The notes beneath the pieces are model-generated. The model did not search any database. It had not been told where the DNA came from and worked only from the letters and a program-made list of their open reading frames with translations. A DNA stretch of 64,000 nt, from positions 214,680 to 278,679 of the forward strand of contig SVEY01000001.1 of assembly GCA_015057165.1 (NCBI GenBank), read 5' to 3'. This DNA is from Lachnospiraceae bacterium (GTDB lineage: Bacteria; Bacillota; Clostridia; Lachnospirales; Lachnospiraceae). Positions 46,377 to 54,692 of the stretch are shown piece after piece; the stretch's first letter is position 1, and each line of letters opens with the position of its first letter. The position numbers and the translations under genes are program-made.

Positions 46377-48794
46377 TTATTTTGCCACAATATTAATAAT
46401 CCTGCCGGGTACATATATCTCTTTAACAATATTCTTGCCTTGCAGCCTATCACCAAGAGCTTCCTTACCAGCTGCTATAGCGCTTTCTTTATCAATATCT
46501 TTTGCAATCTTAATTGTTGTTCTAGTCTTACCATTAACCTGAACTGCAATTTCTATCTCATCATCAATAGTTTTTGCTTCATCAAACTCAGGCCATTTCT
46601 CAAATGCAATTGTGTCATCATGACCCATTAACTGCCATATCTCTTCACCTACATGAGGACAGATACAAGAGAACATCTTAATAAAGTTATCAGCATATTC
46701 TCTAGGGCATTTTCCAACTTTATATACTTCATTTACAAAAATCATCATCTGAGAAATTGCAGTATTATATGCAAGTTGTTCAAAGTCATTAGTTACTTTC
46801 TTAACTGTCTTATGATAAATCTTCTCTAATGAGCCATCATTTTCATCTACTAGATTTCCTTCTTCAGTAAAGAAATTATATACTCTAGTAATAAATCTTC
46901 TTGCACCTTGAACATTGTTAGAATTCCAAGGTTTAGATACTTCGAGAGGTCCCATGAACATTTCGTATAACCTAAGAGTATCAGCACCATAATCTCTAAC
47001 GATATCACTAGGATTAATAACAAATTCAGGGAATCTCTTACCCATCTTAATTCCATTTTCACCAAGAATCATTCCTTGATGAACAAGCTTCTTGAATGGC
47101 TCCTTAACAGGTGATAAACCTTTGTCATAAAGGAATCTGTTCCATATTCTTGAATACATAAGATGACCTACTGCATGTTCTGGTCCACCTACATATAAGT
47201 CAACAGGAAGCCAATGCTTAAGTAACTCTTGATTAGCAAATTCCTTATCATTATCAGGATCAATATATCTCATAAAATACCATGAGGAACCAGCAGAACC
47301 TGGCATTGTAGATGTCTCTCTTACACCTTTAACTCCATTTCTATCATACTGCTTCCACTCAGTAGCATTTTCAAGAGGAGCTTTACCGTTCTTTCCCTTA
47401 TAATCTTCAAGTTCAGGAAGGACAAGTGGAAGTTCTTCATCTGGAATAAAATAAATCTTACCATCCTCTAGATGAACGCAAGGCACTGGCTCTCCCCAAT
47501 AACGCTGACGAGCAAAAATCCATTCATGGAATCTATAATTAACCATGCGTCTAGCAACACCCATTTTCTCAAGTTTAACTGTAATAGCTTCTTTAGCTTC
47601 TTCAACAGTAAGGCCATCGAACTCTTCAGAATTCATAAGTTTACAGCCTTTGCCAAGATAATCCTGCTTCTCAAATGCACATTCGCTTACATCTCTTCCA
47701 TCAATAACTTGAATCATATCAATGTTATGAACCTGTGCATATTCAAAGTCACGTTGGTCGTGGCTTGGCACAGCCATTACAGCACCTGTTCCATAATTAG
47801 CAAGTACAAAGTCACCAATATATAGAGGAACCTTCTTACCATTTACAGGATTAATTGCATACAATCCCTTAAGAGGACAACCAGACTTAGTCTTATTAAG
47901 CTCAGTTCTATCCATATCAGACTTAGTCATTGTTTCCTTTATGTAAGCTTCTACATCATCTCTATTCTCAACTCTGTCAAGAAGACCCTTAACAATATCT
48001 CCTTCTGGAGCAAGTACCATGAATGTAATACCATATATTGTCTCAATACATGTTGTGAAGATTGAGAACTTTCCACCACCTTCAATTTCAAAATCAACTT
48101 CAACACCTTCGGATTTGCCAATCCAGTTTCTCTGAATCTGCTTAGTTGATTCTGGCCAATCAATTTCATCAAGGCCTTCAAGAAGCTTTTCTGCAAATGC
48201 AGCCTGATCAATTACCCATTGCTTCATATTCTTTCTTACAACAGGATAACCACCTCTCTCAGACTTTCCATCTATTACTTCATCATTTGATAAAACTGTT
48301 CCTAGTTCTTCACACCAGTTTACAGGCATATCGATGTATTTTGCATATCCATCTTCATATAGCTTCTTAAAGATCCATTGTGTCCATTTATAGAATTTTG
48401 GATCACTAGTTGCAACCATCTTAGACCAATCATAATCAAAACCAAGTTCTTTAAGCTGACCAGAGAAAGTCTCGATATTCTTCATTGTAAATTCTGCTGG
48501 ATGATTACCAGTTGTTACAGCATATTGCTCTGCAGGAAGACCAAAAGAATCATATCCCATTGGATGAAGTACATTATATCCTTGCATTCTCTTCATTCTA
48601 GACATAATATCTGTCGCTGTATATCCTTCAGGATGACCTGCATGAAGACCCACTCCTGATGGATAAGGGAACATATCTAGAGCATAATATTTAGGTTTAT
48701 CAAAATCCCATACATCCGTCTTAAATGTATCGTTTTCTTCCCAGTATTTCTGCCATTTCTTTTCAATGGATTTATGGTTATAAGTATTAGCCAT
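46377..48794 (-). CDS. leuS: Leucyl-tRNA synthetase
   Basis: Charges tRNA-Leu. The 805-residue protein starts [20 protein letters not shown]; the HIGH-type motif is in [19 protein letters not shown] (about 42-60), the editing domain is present (about 220-400), and the tRNA-binding C-terminus is complete. The KMSKS loop is the variant KMGKR ([20 protein letters not shown], about 575-594), known in some LeuRS lineages. It is the first gene of a six-gene unit running to 41486. Confidence 0.97.
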   Translation of the reverse strand: MANTYNHKSIEKKWQKYWEENDTFKTDVWDFDKPKYYALDMFPYPSGVGLHAGHPEGYTATDIMSRMKRMQGYNVLHPMGYDSFGLPAEQYAVTTGNHPAEFTMKNIETFSGQLKELGFDYDWSKMVATSDPKFYKWTQWIFKKLYEDGYAKYIDMPVNWCEELGTVLSNDEVIDGKSERGGYPVVRKNMKQWVIDQAAFAEKLLEGLDEIDWPESTKQIQRNWIGKSEGVEVDFEIEGGGKFSIFTTCIETIYGITFMVLAPEGDIVKGLLDRVENRDDVEAYIKETMTKSDMDRTELNKTKSGCPLKGLYAINPVNGKKVPLYIGDFVLANYGTGAVMAVPSHDQRDFEYAQVHNIDMIQVIDGRDVSECAFEKQDYLGKGCKLMNSEEFDGLTVEEAKEAITVKLEKMGVARRMVNYRFHEWIFARQRYWGEPVPCVHLEDGKIYFIPDEELPLVLPELEDYKGKNGKAPLENATEWKQYDRNGVKGVRETSTMPGSAGSSWYFMRYIDPDNDKEFANQELLKHWLPVDLYVGGPEHAVGHLMYSRIWNRFLYDKGLSPVKEPFKKLVHQGMILGENGIKMGKRFPEFVINPSDIVRDYGADTLRLYEMFMGPLEVSKPWNSNNVQGARRFITRVYNFFTEEGNLVDENDGSLEKIYHKTVKKVTNDFEQLAYNTAISQMMIFVNEVYKVGKCPREYADNFIKMFSCICPHVGEEIWQLMGHDDTIAFEKWPEFDEAKTIDDEIEIAVQVNGKTRTTIKIAKDIDKESAIAAGKEALGDRLQGKNIVKEIYVPGRIINIVAK

Positions 48795-48854
48795 TTTAAG
48801 AACACTCCTTCTATAACACTTTACGGCACAAAATATGCCTTTTTACCATACAAT

Positions 48855-48882
48855 ATTGTAGCATACACCCTTGTTTTGTCAA
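48855..48882 (-). promoter_or_regulatory. Sigma-A promoter of the leuS operon
   Basis: A consensus -35 TTGACA (48882-48877, minus strand) and -10 TACAAT (48860-48855) with a 16-bp spacer and TGC before the -10. The predicted leader of about 50 nt is too short for a T-box. Confidence 0.8.
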
Positions 48883-48893
48883 GGAATTAACAA
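48876..48893. promoter_or_regulatory. Probable Rex operator overlapping the leuS -35 box
   Basis: TTGTCAAGGAATTAACAA differs at one position from the clostridial Rex consensus TTGTTAA-N4-TTAACAA. It covers the whole -35 hexamer of the leuS promoter, so bound Rex would block polymerase. The rex gene lies in the operon driven by this promoter. Confidence 0.65.
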
Positions 48894-48896
48894 GCA

Positions 48897-48934
48897 TAAA
48901 AAAATCAGGAAGCCTTAACTTAGGTTTCCTGATT
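48897..48934 (-). terminator. Terminator of the DUF4097 lipoprotein gene
   Basis: A 13-bp stem with one mismatch (AATCAGGAAGCCT / AGGTTTCCTGATT) and a 6-nt loop, followed by a U-run of about eight on the minus strand, about 30 nt after the stop codon at 48965. Confidence 0.88.
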
Positions 48935-48964
48935 AATCATTGTAAAACATGGATATTAAATGTG

Positions 48965-49648
48965 TCAGTTAATACTTTTACCATTAATTGTAATCTTGCC
49001 AAAATCAGTATCTAAATTAAGCCTCATTTCAGATTGAGATTTCTTAGAATCTATAGTAATATCACCTGAATCCGTCTCAGCTTTAACAATATATACATTG
49101 CCTGAGAGATTAACATTACCAGAATCTGCATTAGCTTCAATACTTTCTATGTCGCCATCAATAGAAATATTTCCTGAATCAACCTTGGCAATAAGCTTCT
49201 TAGCATAATTATTACTCATAGTAAGATTACCAGAATCAAGTTCACAATTAATCTGTTCGCATTTAATATTATTAATGCTTATATTACCTGAATCACTCTT
49301 AGAAGTCAGAACAGATAGCTCTTTATCCTTAGGAATTGTGATTTTTACTTCGCTATTACTGCCACTAGAGAATAAGGACATACCATTTTTCCCTTTAAGT
49401 GTCACTTTACCATTCTCATATGAATAATCTACATTAACATTCTTGGGGAAAGAATAGGTAATCAAAGCTTCTTCGCCTTGTTCAATAATAACATTTGCGC
49501 TATCAACATCAATATCTATTTCACTAAGTCCATCTTTTAGAGATTGAGAATTAGTAACCAATTCATTATTACCAAAGCAACCGCTTAGCGAAAAAGAAAC
49601 TAATAATCCAATAACAAGTATTGAGATTATCCTCTTATACTTATGCAT
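48965..49648 (-). CDS. DUF4097-family lipoprotein
   Basis: A 227-residue predicted lipoprotein: basic start MHKYKRI, hydrophobic core ISILVIGLLVSFSLSGC with lipobox LSGC at about residue 22, then an all-beta domain with regularly repeated strands (ADSGNVNLSGNVYIVKAETD, SGDITIDSKK, and similar 'xDSGNIxI' units) typical of DUF4097/DUF4098 adhesin-like solenoids. The function is unknown; the family is often found near signal-transduction genes. GGAGG precedes the ATG at 49648; a start six codons upstream is less likely. It follows the EF-G-like gene by 47 nt. Confidence 0.85.
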   Translation of the reverse strand: MHKYKRIISILVIGLLVSFSLSGCFGNNELVTNSQSLKDGLSEIDIDVDSANVIIEQGEEALITYSFPKNVNVDYSYENGKVTLKGKNGMSLFSSGSNSEVKITIPKDKELSVLTSKSDSGNISINNIKCEQINCELDSGNLTMSNNYAKKLIAKVDSGNISIDGDIESIEANADSGNVNLSGNVYIVKAETDSGDITIDSKKSQSEMRLNLDTDFGKITINGKSIN

Positions 49649-49695
49649 ATACAACCTCCACATCATTAAAACTAGTTAATAATAATACATAAGAA

Positions 49696-51786
49696 TTATT
49701 CTTCTTCACCTTCAAGTTGTTTTGCCCTAGACTCTACTTCTTTCTCTTGAACATCATGAGGTGTCTGTTCATATCTTAAGAATTCATAAGAATATTCACC
49801 AGAACCAGCTGTCATAGAGCGAAGTGTTGTTCCATAACCATATAATTCAGCATAAGGAATCTCAGCCTCAACTTCAGTCTTCTCATTATCAAGAGCATTC
49901 ATTCCCATAACACGACCTCTTCTCTTATTAAGGTCACCCATTACATCACCAGTATAATCGTTATCAACCACAACCTTCATACTGGCAATAGGCTCTAATA
50001 GAACTGGTCTTGCTTCCATAACACCTTTCTTAAATGCTCCCTTTGAAGCAATCTTAAATGCATTTTCTGAAGAATCAACCGGATGGAAAGAACCATCATA
50101 TAATGTAATCTTAACACCAACAACAGGATAAGCTGCAAGTGGACCTGCAAGAACACCTTCTGCCAGACCTTTGTCAACAGCTGGAAAATAATTCTTAGGA
50201 ACTGAACCACCAACAACTACCTGTTCAAATTCATAATCTTTGCTTGTATCTCCCAGTGGTTCAAATCTCATTTTGACATGACCATATTGACCATGACCAC
50301 CAGATTGCTTCTTATGCTTATATTCAACATCAGAATTACCAAGTATTGTTTCTTTATATGCAATTCTAGGCTTCTTAAGTTCAATCTCAACTTTATAATT
50401 ATCTTTAAGTCTTTCTACAATAAGTTCTAATTGCTGTTCTGATATACCATAGATTAATGTCTGATGATTAAGAGGGTCGTTTTCTGTCTTAATTGTTAAA
50501 TCTTCCTGCATAATCTTAGACAAAGCCTGGGACGCCTTATCTTCTTCGCCCTTCTTTGTAACTTTATATCTCATATATGTATAAGGAGTAGATATTGTTG
50601 TTCTAATATATACTATAGGATTAGCCTTCGTAGATAAGGAATCTGTTGTTGCAACTTTATTAAGTTTACTTAATGCACCAATATCTCCTGCATGAAGTTC
50701 TGACACTTCTTCTGCTTTCGAGCCACGAAGCACATATAGCTTTCCTGCTTTCTCTTCAACATCTTTGTGATGGTTAAATAGTGCATCATCAGTCTTAATT
50801 ACACCTGAATTAACTTTGATAAATGAGTATTTTCCAACAAAAGGATCTACCATTGTCTTGAATACATAAGCAGATTTTGGTTTAGAGAAATCATAATTTG
50901 CTGGATAGACTTCATTTGTCTTAGCATTAATTCCAGAACACTCTCTTTTATCAGGACTAGGAAGATATTTTACAATATCAACCATAAGTGTATACATTCC
51001 CTTTGCTTCAAGATTAGATCCCATAAGAACAGGAACAATAGAACACTCCGATACATTAACACGTAGTGCCTGTCTAATCTCATCATCAGAGAACTCATCT
51101 CCATCAAAATATCTTTCCATATATTCTTCAGAGGTTTCTGCCACAGCCTCAATTAATAATTCTCTATACTTCTCAAGATATTCATTAGAATAATCAGGAA
51201 TATCACACTTTGAAACTGTACCATAACCATTCCATTTCTTAGCACGTTGTTGAAGTACATTAACATATCCTGTAAACGCACCATTCTCACGCATTGGCAA
51301 ATGGAATGGAGCAATTTTTTTGCCATATAAATCTGACAAGCCTTCTACAACTTCTCTATAGCTGGCATCATCAACATCCATCTCTGTAACAAAGAACATT
51401 CTTGGAAGTTTATATTTCTCGCACATATCCCAAGCCTTCTTTGTTCCAACTTCTATACCATTCTTACCCGATACAACAATTATTGCTGCATCGGCTGCTG
51501 AAATTGCTTCTTCAGCTTCACCAATAAAATCATTAGAGCCTGGTGTATCAAGAATATTAATCTTACAATCTTCCCATTCAATAGGAATAAGAGATGTATG
51601 AATTGAGAATCCCTTCTTAATCTCCTGCTTGTCAAAGTCACTAATGGTATTACCATCCTCGACTTTGCCCATCTTAGAAGTGATACCAGATAGATAAGCC
51701 ATTGCTTCTACAAGGCTTGTCTTGCCGGCCCCTCCATGACCAAGTAATACTACGTTTCTGATTTTTTCTGTTGTGTAAACTTTCAT
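49696..51786 (-). CDS. EF-G-like translational GTPase (non-canonical)
   Basis: A 696-residue protein with the five-domain layout of EF-G. The P-loop is GHGGAGKTSLVEAMAYLSG (about 16-34), but G3 reads LDTPGSNDF where EF-G has DTPGHVDF, so the catalytic histidine is replaced by serine, and G4 reads TEMD instead of NKMD. Domain IV and V segments are present (SGGHGQYGHVKMRFEPLG near 500, RRGRVMGMNALDN near 625, and GYGTTLRSMTAGSGEYSYEF near the end). This corresponds to the clostridial 'elongation factor G-like' group rather than the main FusA. A promoter and a strong hairpin lie upstream. Its cellular role is not established. Confidence 0.88.
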   Translation of the reverse strand: MKVYTTEKIRNVVLLGHGGAGKTSLVEAMAYLSGITSKMGKVEDGNTISDFDKQEIKKGFSIHTSLIPIEWEDCKINILDTPGSNDFIGEAEEAISAADAAIIVVSGKNGIEVGTKKAWDMCEKYKLPRMFFVTEMDVDDASYREVVEGLSDLYGKKIAPFHLPMRENGAFTGYVNVLQQRAKKWNGYGTVSKCDIPDYSNEYLEKYRELLIEAVAETSEEYMERYFDGDEFSDDEIRQALRVNVSECSIVPVLMGSNLEAKGMYTLMVDIVKYLPSPDKRECSGINAKTNEVYPANYDFSKPKSAYVFKTMVDPFVGKYSFIKVNSGVIKTDDALFNHHKDVEEKAGKLYVLRGSKAEEVSELHAGDIGALSKLNKVATTDSLSTKANPIVYIRTTISTPYTYMRYKVTKKGEEDKASQALSKIMQEDLTIKTENDPLNHQTLIYGISEQQLELIVERLKDNYKVEIELKKPRIAYKETILGNSDVEYKHKKQSGGHGQYGHVKMRFEPLGDTSKDYEFEQVVVGGSVPKNYFPAVDKGLAEGVLAGPLAAYPVVGVKITLYDGSFHPVDSSENAFKIASKGAFKKGVMEARPVLLEPIASMKVVVDNDYTGDVMGDLNKRRGRVMGMNALDNEKTEVEAEIPYAELYGYGTTLRSMTAGSGEYSYEFLRYEQTPHDVQEKEVESRAKQLEGEEE

Positions 51787-51823
51787 AGTAATCTTCCCCT
51801 CCGTACATTATATTTAGAACAAC

Positions 51824-51854
51824 ACAAAACATTTTCACAACGAAAATGTTTTGT
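51824..51854. promoter_or_regulatory. Perfect 13-bp inverted repeat in the EF-G-like leader
   Basis: ACAAAACATTTTC / GAAAATGTTTTGT with a 5-nt loop. It lies between the predicted promoter (51875-51903) and the ribosome site, at about +15 to +45 of the transcript. On the minus strand the 3' arm is U-rich but not followed by a clean U-run, so it may be an attenuator, an RNA-stabilising hairpin or a protein-binding palindrome. Confidence 0.6.
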
Positions 51855-51874
51855 AATTCTCCCACTTATTTAAT

Positions 51875-51903
51875 ATTTTACTAAATGATAATACAATTCT
51901 CAA
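51875..51903 (-). promoter_or_regulatory. Predicted promoter of the EF-G-like gene
   Basis: Minus-strand TTGAGA (51903-51898) and TAAAAT (51880-51875) with a 17-bp spacer, in the AT-rich gap after the histidine kinase gene. Confidence 0.6.
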
Positions 51904-51960
51904 TATTTTTTTAATTTATCAGAATTGTACAAACAATTCAAAATATTTAAATTTTCTAAA

Positions 51961-53139
51961 TTAATCCATTGCTACTATAAATTCTGTACCCCCATTGTAA
52001 TTTTTAGCAATAACATCATATCCATGTAGCTTAAATATTTCTTTTGCAAGAGCAAGACCAATACCAGTATTTCCTTTGCTACTTGTATAGAATCTGTCAA
52101 ATACGTGTTTTATTTCTTCATCAGACAAGGTCATCCCATCATTCCATATTGTAAGGCGATTATCAGAATATGTAATATTGATTTTATTATCAGCATATTT
52201 TATAGCATTAGTAATAAGATTAGATATTGCATGTTCAAGCTTATCTGGATCAGCATTAATATATCCTTCATGAAGATTAATACTTACATCAATACCTTTA
52301 TTCATAACAACACCTTCAAACGGCATAAGAATGTCCTGAATATAAGAATCTACTTCTATTTTTTCTTTTGAAAGAGTAACCATTCCACTTTCTACTTTAG
52401 AAATATATAGAATATCTTCAATAAGACTACTCATGCGTCTTGTCTGTGCATTAATAATATGACCTGTCTTCTTGTAATCTGTAACTACACCTTTTTCTAA
52501 CCCTTCAGCATAACCACTTATTGTCATAAGTGGTGTCTTAAGTTCATGGGATGTATTCTCGAAAAATGTCCTCTTTGCTATTTCATTTTCTTCAATTTTT
52601 CTTCCCAGATTATATCCTATAACACTGCCAATCACTCCAATTAGAATTGCAGTAATAATCATCATAATATTAATCTCAAAGATTAATTCCGGTTCACCAC
52701 TAACATTTACATAAGCAAGAAGGACATATGCCCCATTATCATAATTTATATAGAATGATTTAATATAATAGGAGGCACTACCAATTACAGCAAACTGCAT
52801 CTTAGAAGATGGATGCATTTCATACCATTCTACTATTTTCTCTTCTTTCTTACTTATAGAATATTCGCTATTTGAATCTTCATAGTCAGTCAAATATATT
52901 AGTTCCGCATAATAAGTAGACTGGGTTTCATCTTCATATACAAACTCTTGAGAATCTTTGGATTCATAAGAATCATCATAGATATACTCAGTATTAATAC
53001 TAATTACTTCATCAATAGCTTCTTCAGCTTTTTTTTCTAACTGACTATTTCTGGCAATATTGAAAATTATTAATACAATTAATATGGTGGCAGTAACTGT
53101 CCCACCAACAAGAAGTGATATCTTAATTTTAGTGCTCAT
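51961..53139 (-). CDS. Sensor histidine kinase of a two-component system
   Basis: A 392-residue membrane kinase: TM1 at about 5-27 (ISLLVGGTVTATILIVLIIF), an extracytoplasmic sensor region of about 130 residues rich in acidic and Tyr/Ser residues, TM2 at about 158-182, then a cytoplasmic kinase with H-box FFENTSHELKTPLMTISGYA (about 190-210), N-box SNLITNAIKYAD (about 310), G1/G2-type ITYSDNRLTIWNDGMTLS and GNTGIGLALAKEI (about 360). No clear HAMP domain lies after TM2. The ATG at 53139 has TGGAG upstream and overlaps the response-regulator gene by 11 nt. The stimulus is unknown. Confidence 0.92.
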   Translation of the reverse strand: MSTKIKISLLVGGTVTATILIVLIIFNIARNSQLEKKAEEAIDEVISINTEYIYDDSYESKDSQEFVYEDETQSTYYAELIYLTDYEDSNSEYSISKKEEKIVEWYEMHPSSKMQFAVIGSASYYIKSFYINYDNGAYVLLAYVNVSGEPELIFEINIMMIITAILIGVIGSVIGYNLGRKIEENEIAKRTFFENTSHELKTPLMTISGYAEGLEKGVVTDYKKTGHIINAQTRRMSSLIEDILYISKVESGMVTLSKEKIEVDSYIQDILMPFEGVVMNKGIDVSINLHEGYINADPDKLEHAISNLITNAIKYADNKINITYSDNRLTIWNDGMTLSDEEIKHVFDRFYTSSKGNTGIGLALAKEIFKLHGYDVIAKNYNGGTEFIVAMD

Positions 53140-53818
53140 CTTTAATCTCCAATTTATATCCATATCCCCATACAGCAGAGATTACGACACTACTACTATA
53201 TGCTTTTAACTTCTGTCTTATTCTCCTTATGGTTTCATCAACAACTCTAGTCTCCACATCATCTGTATCAATCCCCCACACCTTATCTAATATGTCATTT
53301 CTCGATATAGCAGTTCCTGCATCTGTTATAAGGCATTCAAGAAGTGAGAATTCTGTCATTGTAAGTCCAATATCCTTATTATTACAAGTCGCTATATGAT
53401 CTTTCTCTGAGAAAATAATATCACCAAAAGTAATATTACTTTCAGTCTTATTCATATTAGCTCTTCGAAGAAGTGCATTTACTCTAAGGACAAGAAGTGA
53501 TGGTGAAAATGGTTTGATTAGATAATCATCGCTTCCATGCATAAAACCTTTCATTTGATCTGCTTCTGTCTCTTTTGCAGTAAGAATTATTATTGGAACC
53601 TGCGAAATCTCTCTTATCTTCTTGCATATGGTAAGGCCATCATTTCCAGGCATCATAACATCTAGTATAACCAAGTCACACTCATTCTCAAAAAAAGCAT
53701 TATAAAGGTCATCTCCAGTAGGAAAACCTTTCACCTTGTATCCAGCGTTCCCCAGAAATTCTATTAAAATATCTCTAATATCCTGTTCATCATCTGCCAA
53801 ATATATTGTACTATTCAT
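53129..53818 (-). CDS. OmpR/PhoB-family response regulator
   Basis: A 229-residue regulator: receiver domain with acidic pair YLADDEQDIRD at the N-terminus, phospho-acceptor Asp in LVILDVMMPGNDG (about 53), conserved Thr/Ala in IILTAKE and Lys in YLIKPFSP (about 104), followed by a winged-helix DNA-binding domain (LTMTEFSLLECLITDAGT, VWGYGYKLEI). The ATG at 53818 with AGGAG is preferred; an upstream start would add seven residues. It forms an operon with the kinase and lies downstream of a secreted acidic protein. Confidence 0.94.
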   Translation of the reverse strand: MNSTIYLADDEQDIRDILIEFLGNAGYKVKGFPTGDDLYNAFFENECDLVILDVMMPGNDGLTICKKIREISQVPIIILTAKETEADQMKGFMHGSDDYLIKPFSPSLLVLRVNALLRRANMNKTESNITFGDIIFSEKDHIATCNNKDIGLTMTEFSLLECLITDAGTAISRNDILDKVWGIDTDDVETRVVDETIRRIRQKLKAYSSSVVISAVWGYGYKLEIKDEH

Positions 53819-53828
53819 ATTCGCTCCT

Positions 53829-53878
53829 AAAAATGCCACTTATCTAATAATAATTAAATATTATCAAACTAAGTGGCA
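53829..53878 (-). terminator. Hairpin with U-run between the acidic protein gene and the response regulator
   Basis: Inverted repeat TGCCACTTA (53834-53842) / TAAGTGGCA (53870-53878), AT-rich interior with a further ATAATA/TATTAT stem, followed on the minus strand by UUUUU and then immediately by the AGGAG site of the response regulator. It may terminate the acidic-protein transcript with partial read-through, or it may be an attenuator. Confidence 0.6.
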
Positions 53879-53919
53879 TATTATCAATAAATATTTAATA
53901 ATTTAATTAAAGTTCGAAT

Positions 53920-54477
53920 TTATTCCTCTAGAAATCCTGCTCTTGTCTCCAAAGCGATTGCTTCTTCATCAAGTTGATTATACTCTGCTTCATACTTAGC
54001 AAATCTAGCATCAAACTCTTCATCTGTTAATTCTTCATCTTCACCATATACTTCATCAATTATTGCATCCATTCTATCATAGATATCATATAGACGATTT
54101 ACTTCATCTTTGTTAAGATCTCCATACCATCCTGCTTTGATTTCTAAATCAAATGCTTCATTGTCAAGATTGTTATATTCTTCTTCAAACTTAGCAAATC
54201 TAGCATCAAATTCTTCATCAGATAATTCTTCATCTTCGCCATATACTTCGTCATATATTGCATTCATGCGATCGTATATTGCATTAAGTCTGTTGATTTC
54301 ATCTTGATTAAGTGTTCCATAATCAATTTCTTCTTCGTAGCAGCATTCTTCTTCATATACTTCTTCTGAAGCACCAGCATCTGTATTATTTGCTGCAAAT
54401 ACTGTTACTCCACCTACTAGTAATGTTGAAAGTGCAACTGCTGTAATTGTTCCTGTTAATAATTTTTTCTTATTCAT
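53920..54477 (-). CDS. Secreted acidic protein with two tandem repeats
   Basis: A 185-residue exported protein of no recognised family. A signal peptide (MNKKKLLTGTITAVALSTLL, cleavage probably after VFA at about 28) is followed by an acidic spacer with CC at 45-46 (YEEECCYEEE) and two repeats of 65-residue period, about 56-116 and 121-181. Shared repeat elements are YDRM-x-AI, DEVYGEDEEL and DEEFDARFAK. Repeats look helical and very acidic, suggesting cation or cationic-peptide binding. It lies directly upstream of a two-component system on the same strand, which suggests it is a target or accessory sensor of that system (inference). Confidence 0.8.
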   Translation of the reverse strand: MNKKKLLTGTITAVALSTLLVGGVTVFAANNTDAGASEEVYEEECCYEEEIDYGTLNQDEINRLNAIYDRMNAIYDEVYGEDEELSDEEFDARFAKFEEEYNNLDNEAFDLEIKAGWYGDLNKDEVNRLYDIYDRMDAIIDEVYGEDEELTDEEFDARFAKYEAEYNQLDEEAIALETRAGFLEE

Positions 54478-54576
54478 ATTATCATCCTCCTATTTGCTTT
54501 TTTTAGTCATATCTTCTTGACTTGTCTATATAATAATATGTTCTGCAAAATAAATATCCGAAAAAGATAAATAAAA

Positions 54577-54596
54577 TTGTCACAAAAGTGTAACAA
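54577..54596. promoter_or_regulatory. 20-bp imperfect palindrome upstream of the acidic protein gene
   Basis: TTGTCACAAAAGTGTAACAA: TTGTCACA and TGTAACAA are inverted with one mismatch around a 4-bp centre. It lies about 100 nt upstream of the acidic protein start and 20 nt from the divergent tyrA promoter. It may be an operator for either gene. The half-site distance does not fit Rex. Confidence 0.35.
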
Positions 54597-54615
54597 AAAT
54601 AAATATTCATTTTCT

Positions 54616-54643
54616 TTGTATTATTTAACAAATAGTCTATAAT
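54616..54643 (+). promoter_or_regulatory. Predicted promoter of tyrA
   Basis: TTGTAT (54616-54621) and a consensus TATAAT (54638-54643), spacer 16 bp, 50 nt upstream of the tyrA ATG at 54693. Confidence 0.7.
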
Positions 54644-54692
54644 ATGTATTGTTACTGACTAAAATTTATTGACATATAAAATGGAGACTTCT

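Noticed and set aside
48795-48875. T-box leader before leuS.
   Set aside because: The predicted leader is only about 50 nt and has no specifier or T-box terminator structure.
54000-54300. EF-hand calcium-binding loops in the acidic repeat protein.
   Set aside because: The segment GEDEELSDEEF resembles an EF-hand end, but with Leu at loop position 8 the residue at position 1 is Val, so the canonical loop is not present.
54615-54632. A Rex-like site (TTGT...ACAA) overlapping the tyrA promoter.
   Set aside because: The half-sites are 8 bp apart rather than 10 and lack the flanking symmetric bases of the Rex consensus.
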